A stretch of 64,000 nucleotides of DNA from Inmirania thermothiophila (GCF_003751635.1 NZ_RJVI01000001.1:62001-126000), one strand, 5' to 3'; positions 29,470-40,872 are shown, counted from the first letter of the stretch. Notes: a model not told the origin generated them from the letters alone. Translations and numbers: made by a program.

Positions 29470-30516
29470 ATGCCCCAGCCCCAGCGCAAGGCCGTCGCCC
29501 TCATCTCCGGCGGGCTCGACTCGATGCTCGCCGCGCGCCTGATCCTCGACCAGGGGATCCACGTCGAGGGCATCAACTTCTTCACCGGCTTCTGCGTCGA
29601 GGGGCACACCCACGCCATACGCAAGCGCGACCGCGCCCGCCCCAAGCGCAACAACGCGCTGTGGGTGGCCGAGCAGCTGGGCATCCGCCTGCACATCATC
29701 GACGTCTCCGAGCCCTACAAGGAGGTGCTGCTGAATCCGCGCCACGGCTACGGGGCCAACCTCAACCCCTGCCTCGACTGCAAGGTCTTCATGGTGCGCA
29801 AGGCCCTGGAGTGGATGGAGGCGAACGGCTTCGACTTCGTCATCACCGGCGAGGTGCTGGGCCAGCGCCCCATGTCCCAGCGCCGCGACACCTTCCCCGT
29901 GGTGGCGCGCGAGTCGGGGGCCCACGACCGGCTCCTGCGCCCGCTGTGCGCCAAGCTCCTGCCCCCCACCCTGCCCGAGCGCGAGGGCTGGGTCGACCGC
30001 GAGCGTCTCCTGGACCTCTCGGGGCGCAGCCGCAAGCGCCAGATCGAGCTCGCCCACCGCTACGGCCTGCACGACTTCGCCCAGCCCGCGGGCGGCTGCT
30101 GCTTCCTCACCGACGCCGCCTATTCGGCCAAGCTCGCCGATCTCTGGCGCGCCCGCGGGCGGCGCGATTACACCCTGGACGACATCATGCTGCTCAAGGT
30201 GGGCCGGCACATCCGCCCGCGGCCGCACTTCAAGCTCATCGTCGCCCGGGAGGAGGGCGAGAACCGCTTCCTCGAGGGCTACCGCCGGCGCTTCACCCAC
30301 CTCTACACGGTGAGCCACAAGGGCCCCTTGACCCTGCTCGACGGCGAGGCCTCGGAGGCGGACCTGGAGCTTGCCGCCCGCATCACCGCGCGCTTCAGCC
30401 AGGGCCGCGACGCCGAGCGGGTGGAGGTGGAGGTGGTGGAGCGCGCGGGCGGCAGCCGCCGCCTCACGGTGGCCCCCATGGGGCGGGACGAGATCCCGCA
30501 GGGGTGGTACGTGTGA
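29470..30516 (+). CDS. PP-loop tRNA-thiolation-type protein with NFACT-R-like C-terminus
   Basis: A 348-residue cytoplasmic protein. An N-terminal PP-loop ATPase domain has SGGLDS at 13-18 and resembles ThiI/MnmA-type sulfur-inserting enzymes. A CLDC motif (101-104) and paired cysteines in GGCC (208-211) are candidate sulfur carriers. From about 232 the sequence changes to LLKVGRHIRPRPHFKLIVARE, which resembles the RNA-binding NFACT-R (DUF814) domain; that assignment is my reading. It overlaps the TusA-like gene by 4 bp (GTGA), so sulfur delivery by that protein is likely. It probably thiolates a tRNA or another RNA; the exact target is unknown. The ATG at 29470 is the first in-frame start before the PP-loop. 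Confidence 0.82.
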   Translation: MPQPQRKAVALISGGLDSMLAARLILDQGIHVEGINFFTGFCVEGHTHAIRKRDRARPKRNNALWVAEQLGIRLHIIDVSEPYKEVLLNPRHGYGANLNPCLDCKVFMVRKALEWMEANGFDFVITGEVLGQRPMSQRRDTFPVVARESGAHDRLLRPLCAKLLPPTLPEREGWVDRERLLDLSGRSRKRQIELAHRYGLHDFAQPAGGCCFLTDAAYSAKLADLWRARGRRDYTLDDIMLLKVGRHIRPRPHFKLIVAREEGENRFLEGYRRRFTHLYTVSHKGPLTLLDGEASEADLELAARITARFSQGRDAERVEVEVVERAGGSRRLTVAPMGRDEIPQGWYV

Positions 30517-30749
30517 CGCGCAGACGACTGGACGCGCGGGGCCTGCTCTGCCCCATGCCGGTGATCCGCACCCAGGAGCGGGTGCGCGAGATGGCCCCGG
30601 GGGAGGAGCTGGAGGTGCTCTGCACCGACCCAGGCGCCCTCGCCGACATCCCCGCCTGGTGCCGCATCCACGGCCACGAGGTGGTGGAGACCGAGCAGGG
30701 ACGCGACATCGTCCGCATCGTGGTGCGGGTGGGCGGCGGTGGCGGCTGA
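30513..30749 (+). CDS. TusA-like sulfurtransferase
   Basis: A 78-residue TusA/SirA-fold protein with the diagnostic DARGLLCPMPVIRTQERV: the Cys at about residue 13 carries persulfide sulfur. The GTG start at 30513 overlaps the preceding PP-loop gene's stop as GTGA, and the end overlaps the CDF gene by 11 bp, so all three are translationally coupled. TusA feeds sulfur to MnmA in E. coli. Here it likely feeds its PP-loop neighbour, or acts in sulfur-oxidation traffic, where TusA proteins are also used. Confidence 0.9.
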   Translation: MTRRRLDARGLLCPMPVIRTQERVREMAPGEELEVLCTDPGALADIPAWCRIHGHEVVETEQGRDIVRIVVRVGGGGG

Positions 30750-31899
30750 CGCGACGACGGCGGCCCACGCCGCCGAGGACGAGGCGCGGCACCGCGCCAC
30801 CCGGCGCGCCACCGTCATCGGCGCCGTCGTCAACGTGGTGCTCGCGGCGGTGAAGCTCGTCGCCGGCCTCCTCGGCCACTCGGCGGCGCTGGTGGCCGAC
30901 GCCGTCCACTCCCTGTCCGACCTCGCCAGCGACGCCGTCGTCCTCTACGCCTCACGCGAGGGCAGCCGCGCCGCCGACGCCGAGCACCCCTACGGCCACG
31001 CCCGCATCGAGACCGTCGCCACCGTCGCCGTCGGCGGGCTCCTCATCGGGGTCGCGGCGGGGATCCTGTGGGACGCCGCGGAGCGGCTGCTGGACCCGCA
31101 GCGGCTCCTGCGTCCCGGGGCCCTGGCGCTCGCCGCCGCCGCCCTCTCCGTGATCGCCAAGGAGGCCCTCTATCAGTACACGGTCCTCGTCGCCCGCCGG
31201 GTGCAGTCGGATCTGCTCCGCGCCAACGCCTGGCACCACCGCAGCGACGCCGTCTCTTCGGTGGTGGTCCTGCTCGGCATCGGCGGGGTCATGCTGGGGA
31301 TCGAGAGCCTCGACGCCGTCGCCGCCGTCGCGGTCGCCCTCATGATCGCCAAGGTGGGCTGGGAACTCGCCGCCGGCGGCGTGCGCGAGCTCATCGACAC
31401 CGGCCTCGAGCCCGAGCGGGTGCGCGAGATCCGCCGCGTGATCCTCGGCACCGACGGGGTGCGTACCCTGCACATGCTGCGCACCCGCCGCATGGGCCCG
31501 CATGCCCTGGTGGACGTCCACATCCTCGTGGACCCCCGCGTCAGCGTCTCGGAGGGCCACCAGATCGGCGAGACCGTGCGCGCGCGTCTCATGGAGGCGC
31601 TGCCCGAGGTGCGCGACGTGACCGTCCACGTGGACCCCGAGGACGACACCGGCGGCAACCCCTCCGAGGGGCTGCCCCTGCGCGGGGAGGTGCTCGCGCG
31701 GCTGGAGCGGCGCTGGCGGCATATCCCCGAGGCGGCGCGGATCGAGGAGGTCACCCTCCACTACCTCGAGGGCCGCATCCACGTCGACGTGGTGCTGCCG
31801 CTCGCGGCCGCCGCCGACCCCGAGGCCACCGCGCGCGCCCTGCGCGAGGCGGCGGCGGGGCTGACGGAGATCGGTGAGGTGCGCGTGCATTTTCGCTGA
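30739..31899 (+). CDS. Cation diffusion facilitator (CDF) family metal transporter
   Basis: A 386-residue inner-membrane divalent-metal exporter of the FieF/MamM type. About six membrane segments fill residues 25-215. The metal-site motifs are intact: HSLSDLASD in the second segment and HHRSDAVSS in the fifth. The C-terminal cytoplasmic domain is about 80 residues longer than usual and seems to contain two CDF-tail modules (VDVHILVDP...VTVHVDPEDD, then EEVTLHYLEGRIHVDVVLPL). The GTG start overlaps tusA by 11 bp. The metal (Fe, Zn or Mn) cannot be told. Linkage to a thiolation pair suggests iron or thiol-metal homeostasis, as inference. Confidence 0.9.
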   Translation: MAADATTAAHAAEDEARHRATRRATVIGAVVNVVLAAVKLVAGLLGHSAALVADAVHSLSDLASDAVVLYASREGSRAADAEHPYGHARIETVATVAVGGLLIGVAAGILWDAAERLLDPQRLLRPGALALAAAALSVIAKEALYQYTVLVARRVQSDLLRANAWHHRSDAVSSVVVLLGIGGVMLGIESLDAVAAVAVALMIAKVGWELAAGGVRELIDTGLEPERVREIRRVILGTDGVRTLHMLRTRRMGPHALVDVHILVDPRVSVSEGHQIGETVRARLMEALPEVRDVTVHVDPEDDTGGNPSEGLPLRGEVLARLERRWRHIPEAARIEEVTLHYLEGRIHVDVVLPLAAAADPEATARALREAAAGLTEIGEVRVHFR

Positions 31900-31916
31900 C
31901 GCACCAAACCGGTGCA
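31900..31916 (+). promoter_or_regulatory. NtrC-binding site upstream of glnA
   Basis: A 17-bp near-palindrome with half sites GCACC and GGTGCA around AAACC. It matches the NtrC consensus (TGCAC(C/T)-N5-GGTGCA) at all but the first base. It lies about 85 bp upstream of the sigma-54 promoter, a typical enhancer distance. A second, imperfect copy (TGCGCC...GGTGCA) is at about 31931-31949. Confidence 0.65.
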
Positions 31917-31990
31917 TCGGGGGCCCGCTTTGCGCCCCATGATGGTGCACCGGGGGCGCACGGACCGGCCCCCATCGGGGCGCCGAAAGC

Positions 31991-32006
31991 TGGCATGTTT
32001 CGTGCT
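31991..32006 (+). promoter_or_regulatory. Sigma-54 promoter of glnA
   Basis: TGGCATG-N4-GTGCT has the invariant GG (31992-31993) and GC (32004-32005) at the required 10-bp spacing of -24/-12 promoters. It is about 85 bp upstream of the glnA ATG and has an upstream NtrC site, so nitrogen-limitation control is expected. Confidence 0.78.
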
Positions 32007-32087
32007 TGCAGTGAAGGGGATCGCTGAAACTCAACCGGCCGCCGTGGCGGCCCTGTCTCAAGACCCACCGGAAGGAGACCCAGACCC

Positions 32088-33497
32088 ATGTCTGCATCCG
32101 ACGTGCTCAAGATGATCCAGGAGAAGGAGGTCAAGTTCGTCGACCTCCGCTTCACCGACACCCGCGGCAAGGAGCAGCACGTCTCCGTGCCCGCCCACAC
32201 CGTCGACGAGGACTTCTTCCGCGACGGCAAGATGTTCGACGGCTCGTCCATCGCCGGCTGGAAGGGGATCAACGAGTCCGACATGATCCTCATGCCGGAC
32301 GAGACCACCGCGGTCATGGATCCCTTCAGCGACGAGCCGACCCTGATCCTGCGCTGCGACATCGTGGATCCCGGCACCATGCAGGGCTACGAGCGTGACC
32401 CGCGCTCGCTGGCCAAGCGCGCCGAGGCCTATCTGCGCTCCACCGGCATCGCCGACACCGCCTTCTTCGGCCCCGAGCCCGAGTTCTTCGTCTTCGACGA
32501 CGTGCGCTGGTCCAGCGACATCAGCGGCTCCTTCGTCAAGGTGGACTCCGAGGAGGCCTCCTGGAACTCCGAGCGCGTCTACGAGGGCGGCAACATCGGC
32601 CACCGCCCCTCGATCAAGGGCGGCTACTTCCCGGTGCCGCCGGTGGACTCGATGCAGGACCTGCGCTGCGCCATGGCACTGACCCTGGAGGAGATGGGGG
32701 TCAAGGTGGAGGCCCACCACCACGAGGTGGCCACCGCCGGCCAGAACGAGATCGGCACCCGCTTCAACACCCTGGTGCGCAAGGCCGACGAGCTGCAGAT
32801 CCTCAAGTACGTGGTCATGAACGTCGCCCATGCCTACGGCAAGACGGCGACCTTCATGCCCAAGCCGCTGGTGGGGGACAACGGCTCCGGCATGCACGTG
32901 CACCAGTCGCTGTCCAAGGACGGCGTCAACCTCTTCGCCGGCGACGGCTACGGCGGGCTGTCGGAGCTGGCGCTCTACTACATCGGCGGCATCTTCAAGC
33001 ACGCACGCGCCATCAACGCCTTCACCAACTCCACCACCAACAGCTACAAGCGGCTCGTGCCCGGCTTCGAGGCGCCGGTGCTGCTCGCCTACTCGGCGCG
33101 CAACCGCTCGGCCTCGGTGCGCATCCCCTACGTGCCGAGCCCCAAGGCCCGGCGCATCGAGGTGCGCTTCCCGGACGCCTGCGGCAACCCCTACCTCGGC
33201 TTCGCCGCCATGCTCATGGCCGGCCTCGACGGGATCCTGAACAAGATCCACCCCGGCGACCCCATGGACAAGGACCTCTACGACCTGCCGCCGGAGGAGG
33301 AGAAGCGGATCCCCACCGTGTGCCACTCCCTCGACCAGGCCCTGGAGGCGCTGGACAAGGACCGCGAGTTCCTGAAGGCGGGGGGCGTCTTCACCGACGA
33401 CATGATCGACGGCTACATCGCCCTCAAGATGGAGGAGGTCACGCGTCTGCGTATGACCACCCATCCCGTCGAGTTCGACATGTACTACAGCCTCTGA
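32088..33497 (+). CDS. glnA: Glutamine synthetase, type I
   Basis: Assimilates ammonia by converting glutamate to glutamine with ATP; forms a dodecamer. It is 469 residues, as in E. coli. Landmarks are [17 protein letters not shown], the metal-binding [33 protein letters not shown] and the ATP-site [14 protein letters not shown]. Tyr398 in DLYDLPPEE is the adenylylation site of GSI-beta enzymes, so control by GlnE is expected. The ATG at 32088 follows GAAGGAG. Sigma-54 and NtrC elements lie upstream and a strong terminator follows, so glnA is its own unit apart from ntrBC. Confidence 0.99.
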   Translation: MSASDVLKMIQEKEVKFVDLRFTDTRGKEQHVSVPAHTVDEDFFRDGKMFDGSSIAGWKGINESDMILMPDETTAVMDPFSDEPTLILRCDIVDPGTMQGYERDPRSLAKRAEAYLRSTGIADTAFFGPEPEFFVFDDVRWSSDISGSFVKVDSEEASWNSERVYEGGNIGHRPSIKGGYFPVPPVDSMQDLRCAMALTLEEMGVKVEAHHHEVATAGQNEIGTRFNTLVRKADELQILKYVVMNVAHAYGKTATFMPKPLVGDNGSGMHVHQSLSKDGVNLFAGDGYGGLSELALYYIGGIFKHARAINAFTNSTTNSYKRLVPGFEAPVLLAYSARNRSASVRIPYVPSPKARRIEVRFPDACGNPYLGFAAMLMAGLDGILNKIHPGDPMDKDLYDLPPEEEKRIPTVCHSLDQALEALDKDREFLKAGGVFTDDMIDGYIALKMEEVTRLRMTTHPVEFDMYYSL

Positions 33498-33514
33498 ACC
33501 CACCGAGGCCGGCC

Positions 33515-33549
33515 GAGGCCCCCGCCCCGCGGGGGCCTCTCCTTTTCCG
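33515..33549 (+). terminator. Intrinsic terminator after glnA
   Basis: An 11-bp perfect stem (GAGGCCCCCGC/GCGGGGGCCTC, 33515-33539) with a 3-base loop, followed by TCTCCTTTTCC. It begins 18 bp after the glnA stop. Confidence 0.88.
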
Positions 33550-33582
33550 CACCGGGCCGCGGCGACGCCGGCATCCCCGTGC

Positions 33583-33588
33583 TATCCT
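33583..33588 (+). promoter_or_regulatory. -10 box immediately upstream of DUF4124 gene
   Basis: TATCCT ends 7 bp before the ATG at 33596, and no ribosome site is present. If this is the promoter, the mRNA would start at or within a base or two of the ATG and be leaderless. Confidence 0.4.
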
Positions 33589-33595
33589 TGCGGCC

Positions 33596-34138
33596 ATGCG
33601 CGGATCGGGCGGCATCGTGCTGGCGCTGGTCCTCGGGCTTGCAGGCCCGCACGCACTCGCCGCGGTCTACAAGTGGACCGACGCCGAAGGCCGGGTCCAC
33701 TACAGCGACCGGCCGGCTCCGGGCGCCGAGGCCGTGCGTCTCGACCCCCTCTCCACCTTCCGCGCCCCGGCCCCGGCTCGCAGGCCGCCGACTCCGCCCG
33801 CGCCGCAGGCGGCCGAGGGCTACCGCCGCGTGGTCATCGCCGCCCCCGAGCCCGAGGCCACCATCCGCGACAACGAGGGCCGCATCACCGTGGTGGTCAA
33901 CCTGGAGCCGGCGCTGCGAGAGGGCCACGCGGTGCAGATCCTCGTCGACGACCGCCCCCAGGGGGCGCCCGCCCGCGTCACCCAGTTCACCCTTACCAAC
34001 GTCGACCGCGGCACCCACCGCATCGGCGCCCGCGTTCTGGACGGCGAAGGCCGCGAGGTCGCTCGCGCCGAACCCGTGACCGTCTATCTGCATCGGGAAT
34101 CGGCGCTCCTGCGGCGGGCCGCCCCGGGCGCCTCCTGA
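33596..34138 (+). CDS. DUF4124-domain exported protein
   Basis: A 180-residue protein with a signal peptide (about 1-22, ending AGPHALA) and an N-terminal DUF4124 motif VYKWTDAEGRVHYSDRPAPG. A Pro-rich linker and a predicted beta-sandwich follow (VVVNLEPALREGHAVQILVDD, then FTLTNVDRGTHRIGARVLDGEG). Location is probably periplasmic. DUF4124 genes are repeatedly found between glnA and ntrB in gammaproteobacteria, as here; the function is not known. There is no ribosome site, so translation may be leaderless. Confidence 0.88.
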   Translation: MRGSGGIVLALVLGLAGPHALAAVYKWTDAEGRVHYSDRPAPGAEAVRLDPLSTFRAPAPARRPPTPPAPQAAEGYRRVVIAAPEPEATIRDNEGRITVVVNLEPALREGHAVQILVDDRPQGAPARVTQFTLTNVDRGTHRIGARVLDGEGREVARAEPVTVYLHRESALLRRAAPGAS

Positions 34139-34165
34139 ACGACCCCGCCCCTGTCCGGGGCGCCG

Positions 34166-34182
34166 TGCACTACAATGGTGCA
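34166..34182 (+). promoter_or_regulatory. NtrC operator overlapping the ntrB promoter -10 box
   Basis: TGCACTACAATGGTGCA is a perfect 17-bp NtrC site. TACAAT at 34171-34176 inside it looks like a sigma-70 -10 box. The layout equals the E. coli glnL promoter, where NtrC binding represses transcription. The ntrB ATG is 70 bp downstream. Confidence 0.8.
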
Positions 34183-34251
34183 TGACCCCTGCGCCCGTCC
34201 CCCTGTGCGGGCCTGCGAAATCCAGGCCCGCATCTTGCAGGGAGCTCGGAC

Positions 34252-35293
34252 ATGGATCCGCCCCGCTACGATCTGCTCCTCGACCATCTCACCACCGCCG
34301 TGCTGCTGCTCGCCCCGGACGGCCGGCTGCGCCACGTCAATGCCGCCGGCGAGGACCTGCTGGGACTGAGCCGCCGCCAGGTCCTCGCCATGCCGCTGTC
34401 CCGCCTGCTGCGAAGCGGGCCGCTCGCCGAGCGCCTCGCGCGGGCCGCCCGGACCGGCCAGCCCTTCACCGAGCGCGAGGCCCGTCTCGCCCTCGCCGAC
34501 GGGCGGACGGTGACGGTGGACTGCACGGTGACCCCCATGGGGGATCCGCCCGCCGATCTGGTGGTGGAACTGCAGGTGCTCGACCGGCTGCTCCAGATCG
34601 CGCGCGAGGACCAGCTGCGCAGCCGCCAGCAGGTCACGGCCTCGGTGCTGCGCGGCCTCGCCCACGAGATCCGCAACCCCCTCGGCGGCCTGCGGGGCGC
34701 GGCGCAGCTGCTCGGCCGCGAGCTGGGGGCGAGCCCCCTCCGCGAGTACGTGGAGGTGATCCTCGCCGAGGCCGACCGCCTCGGCGCGCTGCTGGACCGG
34801 ATGCTGGGGCCGTCGCGCCAGCCGCGGCGCCGCAGGATCAACCTCCACGAGGTCACGGAGCGGGTGCGCCACCTCCTCGCCGCCGAGGCCCCCGAGGCCC
34901 GCGTCGTGGCCGACTACGACCCCAGCATCCCGGAGCTCACGGCGGACGCCGACGGCCTGATCCAGGCGGTGCTCAACCTCGGCCGCAACGCGCTGCAGGC
35001 GACGGGCGGGCGGGGTCGCGTGGTGCTGCGCACCCGGGTGCAGCGCCAGTTCACCATCGGCGAGCGACGCCACCGGCTGGTGGCGCGGATCGAGGTGGAG
35101 GACGACGGCCCCGGCGTGCCCCCGCAGCTGCAGGAGCAGATCTTCTATCCGCTCGTGACCACGCGGCCGGAGGGCACGGGCCTGGGACTGTCCATCGCCC
35201 AGGACATCGCCGTCCGGCACGGCGGGCTCGTCGAGTGCGAGAGCGCGCCGGGGCGCACGATCTTCACCCTGCTGCTGCCCTTGGAGGAGAGGG

Positions 35294-35301
<8 letters not shown>
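34252..35301 (+). CDS. ntrB: Nitrogen regulation sensor kinase NtrB
   Basis: Histidine kinase/phosphatase that phosphorylates NtrC when nitrogen is scarce, controlled by PII. It is 349 residues, as in E. coli NtrB. Domains are an N-terminal PAS domain (about 5-115), the dimerisation helix with His138 in RGLAHEIRNPLGG, and an ATPase domain with NLGRNALQA, DDGPGVP and TGLGLSIAQDI. There is no membrane segment, so it is cytoplasmic. GCAGGGAGC precedes the ATG. It overlaps ntrC by 8 bp, so the two are co-translated. The promoter is probably repressed by NtrC itself. Confidence 0.97.
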
Positions 35302-36747
<1,446 letters not shown>

Positions 36748-36766
<19 letters not shown>

Positions 36767-39700
36767 TAGATGCGGTAGTCGTCGCCGCGGTAGACGCCCC
36801 AGGTGGCCCGCGCCGCGGGGTCGGCCGCACCCGTCCCCTTCCAGTCGTACTCGAGCCAGACGGGGGCGTCGACGCCCACCTCCGCGGCGCCGTCGTTGCC
36901 GGCGCCGGGGGCCTGCGTGAGGGCGACGCTGCCGGCCCCGGCCGAAAGCGTCACCGCCACGTCCGGCAGCCCGTCGCCGTCGCCGTCGAGGTCGGCCGGA
37001 TCGAGGTTGCCGGTGTAGCCGGAGAGGCTTACGGCGGAGGCCGCCACCGTGGTGCAGGCATCGTCGGCGTGGGTGACGAAGCTCGCGACACCGTCGCCGT
37101 CGGGGTCGCCCCAGTACTCGATGCGAAGCGGAAGCTGAAGCGGCAGCAGCTCCGGGCCGTGGGCCGGATCCAGGGCCAGCCGCCCGTAGCGCATGGACTT
37201 GCCGGCGTCGAAGGCGATGCCGTTGCCGGCGCTGGCGTCGCCGAACCGCGCGGGGTTGCCGGCATAGGCGACGCCGTCGGCGTCCACCACGTCCAGCGAC
37301 AGCGCGATCTCGGCGTCGAAGGGCGGCACGGGACCGCCGGAGCGGTCGAAGCGCAGGCCGCTGCCGGCGGAGAAGGTGAGGGTCACGGTGCCGGCCCCGA
37401 GGTCGGCGATGGCGGGATCGCCCGAGGCGGGCAGGCCCGAGAGATCGAGGGTGCCGGTGGCGGCCGCGTAGGCGGGCAGGCCCAGGCTCGCGTTGGTCAG
37501 CCGCATCCACGCCCCGGTGTAGTTGGCGGTGGTGCCGCCCTGGGCGTTGCGCGCGGTCACCGTGATCACGGGCGCGGTGGCGTAGCCGAAGGGCTGGCCG
37601 AGGTAGGTGAAGCCGCCGGCGTCGCAGAAGGTGTCGAACGCCGGGGTGTTGAGGGCGACGTCGAAATGGTCGGGCGTGAACCGGCCCACCGTAACCCCGA
37701 CCGCGCCGACGTCGACCCCGGCGCTGCCGAGATAGGCGCTGGCGGAGGCGCCCAGGGTGAAGGCGCCCACCTCGGAGTAGCCGAGATCGCTCACCGTCGC
37801 CTCCCCCGCCGCGTACTCGGAGGCGGCCACCACGGGGGCGCCGACACCGCCCCGGGCGAGGCTCCCGAGGGCCCCGCCCGCCGGGGCATACGGCGCCCCC
37901 GCGGCGAGGGTCGTCGACCAGGCGAAGGCGGGGGTGGTGCCGTTGTCCGCAAGATCCGCCCCCGCGTCCGGGACGCCGTCGCCGTCGGCGTCGTCCGCCG
38001 CCTGCCAGATCACCGCACGCACGCGCACGTCGAAGGGGCGCCCGGCCTTGGCGAACACCGCACCGGCCGGGGTGGTGCTGCCCGGGTTGGCGGTGCCGCC
38101 CGCCTGGATCCCCTCCAGCGACAGCCCGAAGGGGCGCACCGTGAGGGTGGCGGAGCCGCCGGCGATGGGCCGCGGGTTGCCCGCCGCGTCCCGGGCGAAG
38201 CCCGACTCATCGTCGCGCAGGGCGAGGGCGTACTTGCCGGCGTCGCTGGTGTCCAGGGTGAAGCCGGCGACACCCGCGACGAAGGTCAGGGCGATGTTGT
38301 TGCCGAGCGGGGCGCTGTCCGGCAGCACGGTGCCGCCGATGGCCGGCCCGCCCCCCCCGGGGTCGGCCCCGTCGCGCACCACCCAGGCCTTGAGCTTGAC
38401 CGCGCCGGCGTAGCCGGCGGCGACGGCGCAGTCGCCCGTGACCGGATCGCGCCGCCACAGCTCGGCCTTGAAGCCGTGGCCGCGCCCGGCCACCACCTCG
38501 GTACCCAGCGTGTCGGTGGGGGTCAGGACGAAGGCGTCGTCGCGGAAGGACACCGTGGCGGAGGTGCTGCCCACCCCCGCCGAGGCGTCGGCCACCGTGA
38601 TGGTGAGGTCGTCGGCGTGGACGTCTGCAAGCTCCAGCACGACGCTGCCGCCGTCGGCGGCGTCGAAGGTGTAGGTGGCGGCACCGTCGTCGGCGCCGCC
38701 GTTGTCGAGGGTGCCGGAACCGGCGGAGACCGACCAGTCGCCGTGGCCGGCGGAGGTGGTGATGGAGACGGTGCCGGTGTAGCCGCCGAGCACCGCGCCG
38801 GAGCTGTCGTAGGCGGTGATGGTGACCGCACGCGGCATGCAGGTGCTCGCGGTGCCCGCGCCGGCGTCGACGACGAAGTGGTCCAGCGTCGGCACGGCCC
38901 CGCTGCAGACGGTCACCGTCCCGCCCTTGCCGGCGTAGTAGGCGAGCCCCGAGGGGGAGACCCACACCTCCTCGAGATCGGTGCCGCCTGCCTCGGTGGT
39001 CTCGCTCCAGGCCGCGCCGTCCCAGCTCAGGACCACGCCCTTCTTGCCCACCGCCACGATGCGGTCCGCCCCCGCGCCGTAGATCCCCTTGAGGTCCTCC
39101 AACGCCGTCGCCACCACGGTGCAGGATGCGCCGTCCCAACGGTAGACCGCGCCCTTCTTGTCGTCCTTGCCCGCGAGGTAGAGCACGCCCCCGCCCCCCC
39201 ACAGGCTCTCGAATCCCCGCGTCCTCGCCGGGCAGGACGCGCCGTCGCTGCGCCAGACGCCGGAGGCGCGGTCGAGCCAGAACAGCTTGCCGTCGTCGGT
39301 GAGGGCGTAGAGGGTCGAGGCATCGCCCCAGAGGTCCTTGAAGTCGTCCTTCCCACCGGTGCCCGCCGCCCGCGAGAGATCGGTCCACGCCGCACCGTCG
39401 TACCGCCACAGGGTGCCGTCCTTGCCCGCGACGTAGACCTCGCCCGCCGAGTAGGCCCAGACCGCCTCGAGGTCCTTGGTGGTGCCCGGCCCCGGGAGGA
39501 CGCTCCAGCCGCCCGCGCCGCGGCGGAGCACGGCGCCCTTGTCCCCCACCGCGAAGGCCGTCACCGTGTCGAGGGCGAAGATCCCCTTCAGCTCCTCGGT
39601 CGTCGGCGTCGCCACGTCCGTCCAGCCGGCGCCGTCGTATTCGAGGATCTGGCCCTTCTTGCCCACCGCGAGGACCCAGCGGTCCGACACGCCGTGGACC

Positions 39701-40872
39701 GCCTTGAGGTCGTCCGTGCCCACCGTGGTGGTGGAGCACACGGGACCGCCCCCGGCGCCCACCAGGGTCACCGTCGGCTCCGGCTCGACGTAGCGGCGCA
39801 CGAGGATGTTGCGCAGCCGGGCCTGGTCCTGGGCCGTCATGACCGCGACGAAGCCGCGCCCCGTGACCTCGTCGCCGCCGCCGTCGGTGCCGGAGGCCTG
39901 GAGCTCGGCGTCGGTGGGCCAGCCCATGCTCGCCCAGCCCGCGTCGCTGTCCCAGAACTTGAGACGGGTGGGCCCGACACCCCACGCCGCAAGCGCCTGG
40001 CGCCGCCACCGTCCGGTGGCGATGGCGGGCGGGTTGGGGCCGTCCACCGCCGTGACGGTGCGTTCGCCCCGCAGGATGTCGCCGTCGTGCGGGTAGTCGT
40101 GGTTGCTCCCGCAGCCGTCCTGCTCGCCGCGGTTCGAGGCGTAGTAGCTGTCGGACGTCTCACTGCCGCCGCTTCCCGAGTCGATGCGGCCCCGCACCAG
40201 CAGCCCCGTGGTCATGCTGAGGGGAAAGCAGCCCGTGTGGTAGAACTCGGCCTCGATGTAGACGTCGCGCTCGTCCACCGTCCGCCGGTAGCCGCTGGTG
40301 TGGTTGTCGTCGTTGCGGTAGCGGTAGTAGCCCGCCGCATCCCAGGTCAGGGAGTCGTCCCACCATTGGCCATGCCAGGGATCGATACGGCCGTGGACGT
40401 AGCTTGCGCTGCGGTCGACGCTGGCATCGTCGTACCAGAGGTAGACGTCGGTGGGGCCCGGGGCGGCCGGCGCGGGAGCAGCCGGGTTGCCGTGGTAGAG
40501 GTAGTAGCCGGCGTCGCTGCCGTTGGCGGCGATGTCGGCGGCGAGCTTGAAGCGCACCTCGGTGGCGGCGGTGCCGCAGCCCACCACGTGGCGCGGGAGC
40601 TCCTTGGCCGTGCTCCCGTCGCCGTACACGACCCGTAGATCGTCGCAGTCGGGCTGCAGGGTGCCGGCGGCGATCCAGGCCTTGCCGTCGACGACGACCC
40701 GCACCGTGTAGCCCGCGTAGCCCTTGTCGGGCACGTTGGGCCCGACCCGCACCTCGAGCTGCTCGCGGGCGCTCCAGGCCGGATCCCACCACGCCTCCGC
40801 GGCGCCCGGCGCGAGCCCCGCCAAGAGCACCAGGGCTGCAAGCGCCCCCCGGCCTCCGTCCTCACGGCGCAT
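36748..40872 (-). CDS. mshQ: MshQ-like giant surface protein with DUF2341, beta-propeller and DUF6701
   Basis: A 1,374-residue exported protein. There is a signal peptide (about 1-27) and then a DUF2341-type domain starting WWDPAWSAREQLEV. Residues about 375-655 contain seven repeats of about 40 residues (e.g. VLAVGKKGQILEYDGAGW and VYVAGKDGTLWRYDGAAW) that should fold as a seven-bladed propeller. The remainder is a beta-rich DUF6701 region, as in MshQ proteins, with GRFTPDHFDV near 1060 and a C-terminal end in YRIYQRELY. It overlaps mshP by 11 bp as the last gene of the MSHA locus. MshQ is thought to be a pilus-associated surface protein; the propeller is not a usual part of it. Confidence 0.88.

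Noticed and set aside
31921-31949. Second full NtrC site upstream of glnA
   Set aside because: Half sites are spaced 7 instead of 5 bp and one half is TGCGCC; kept only as a weak copy in the site entry.
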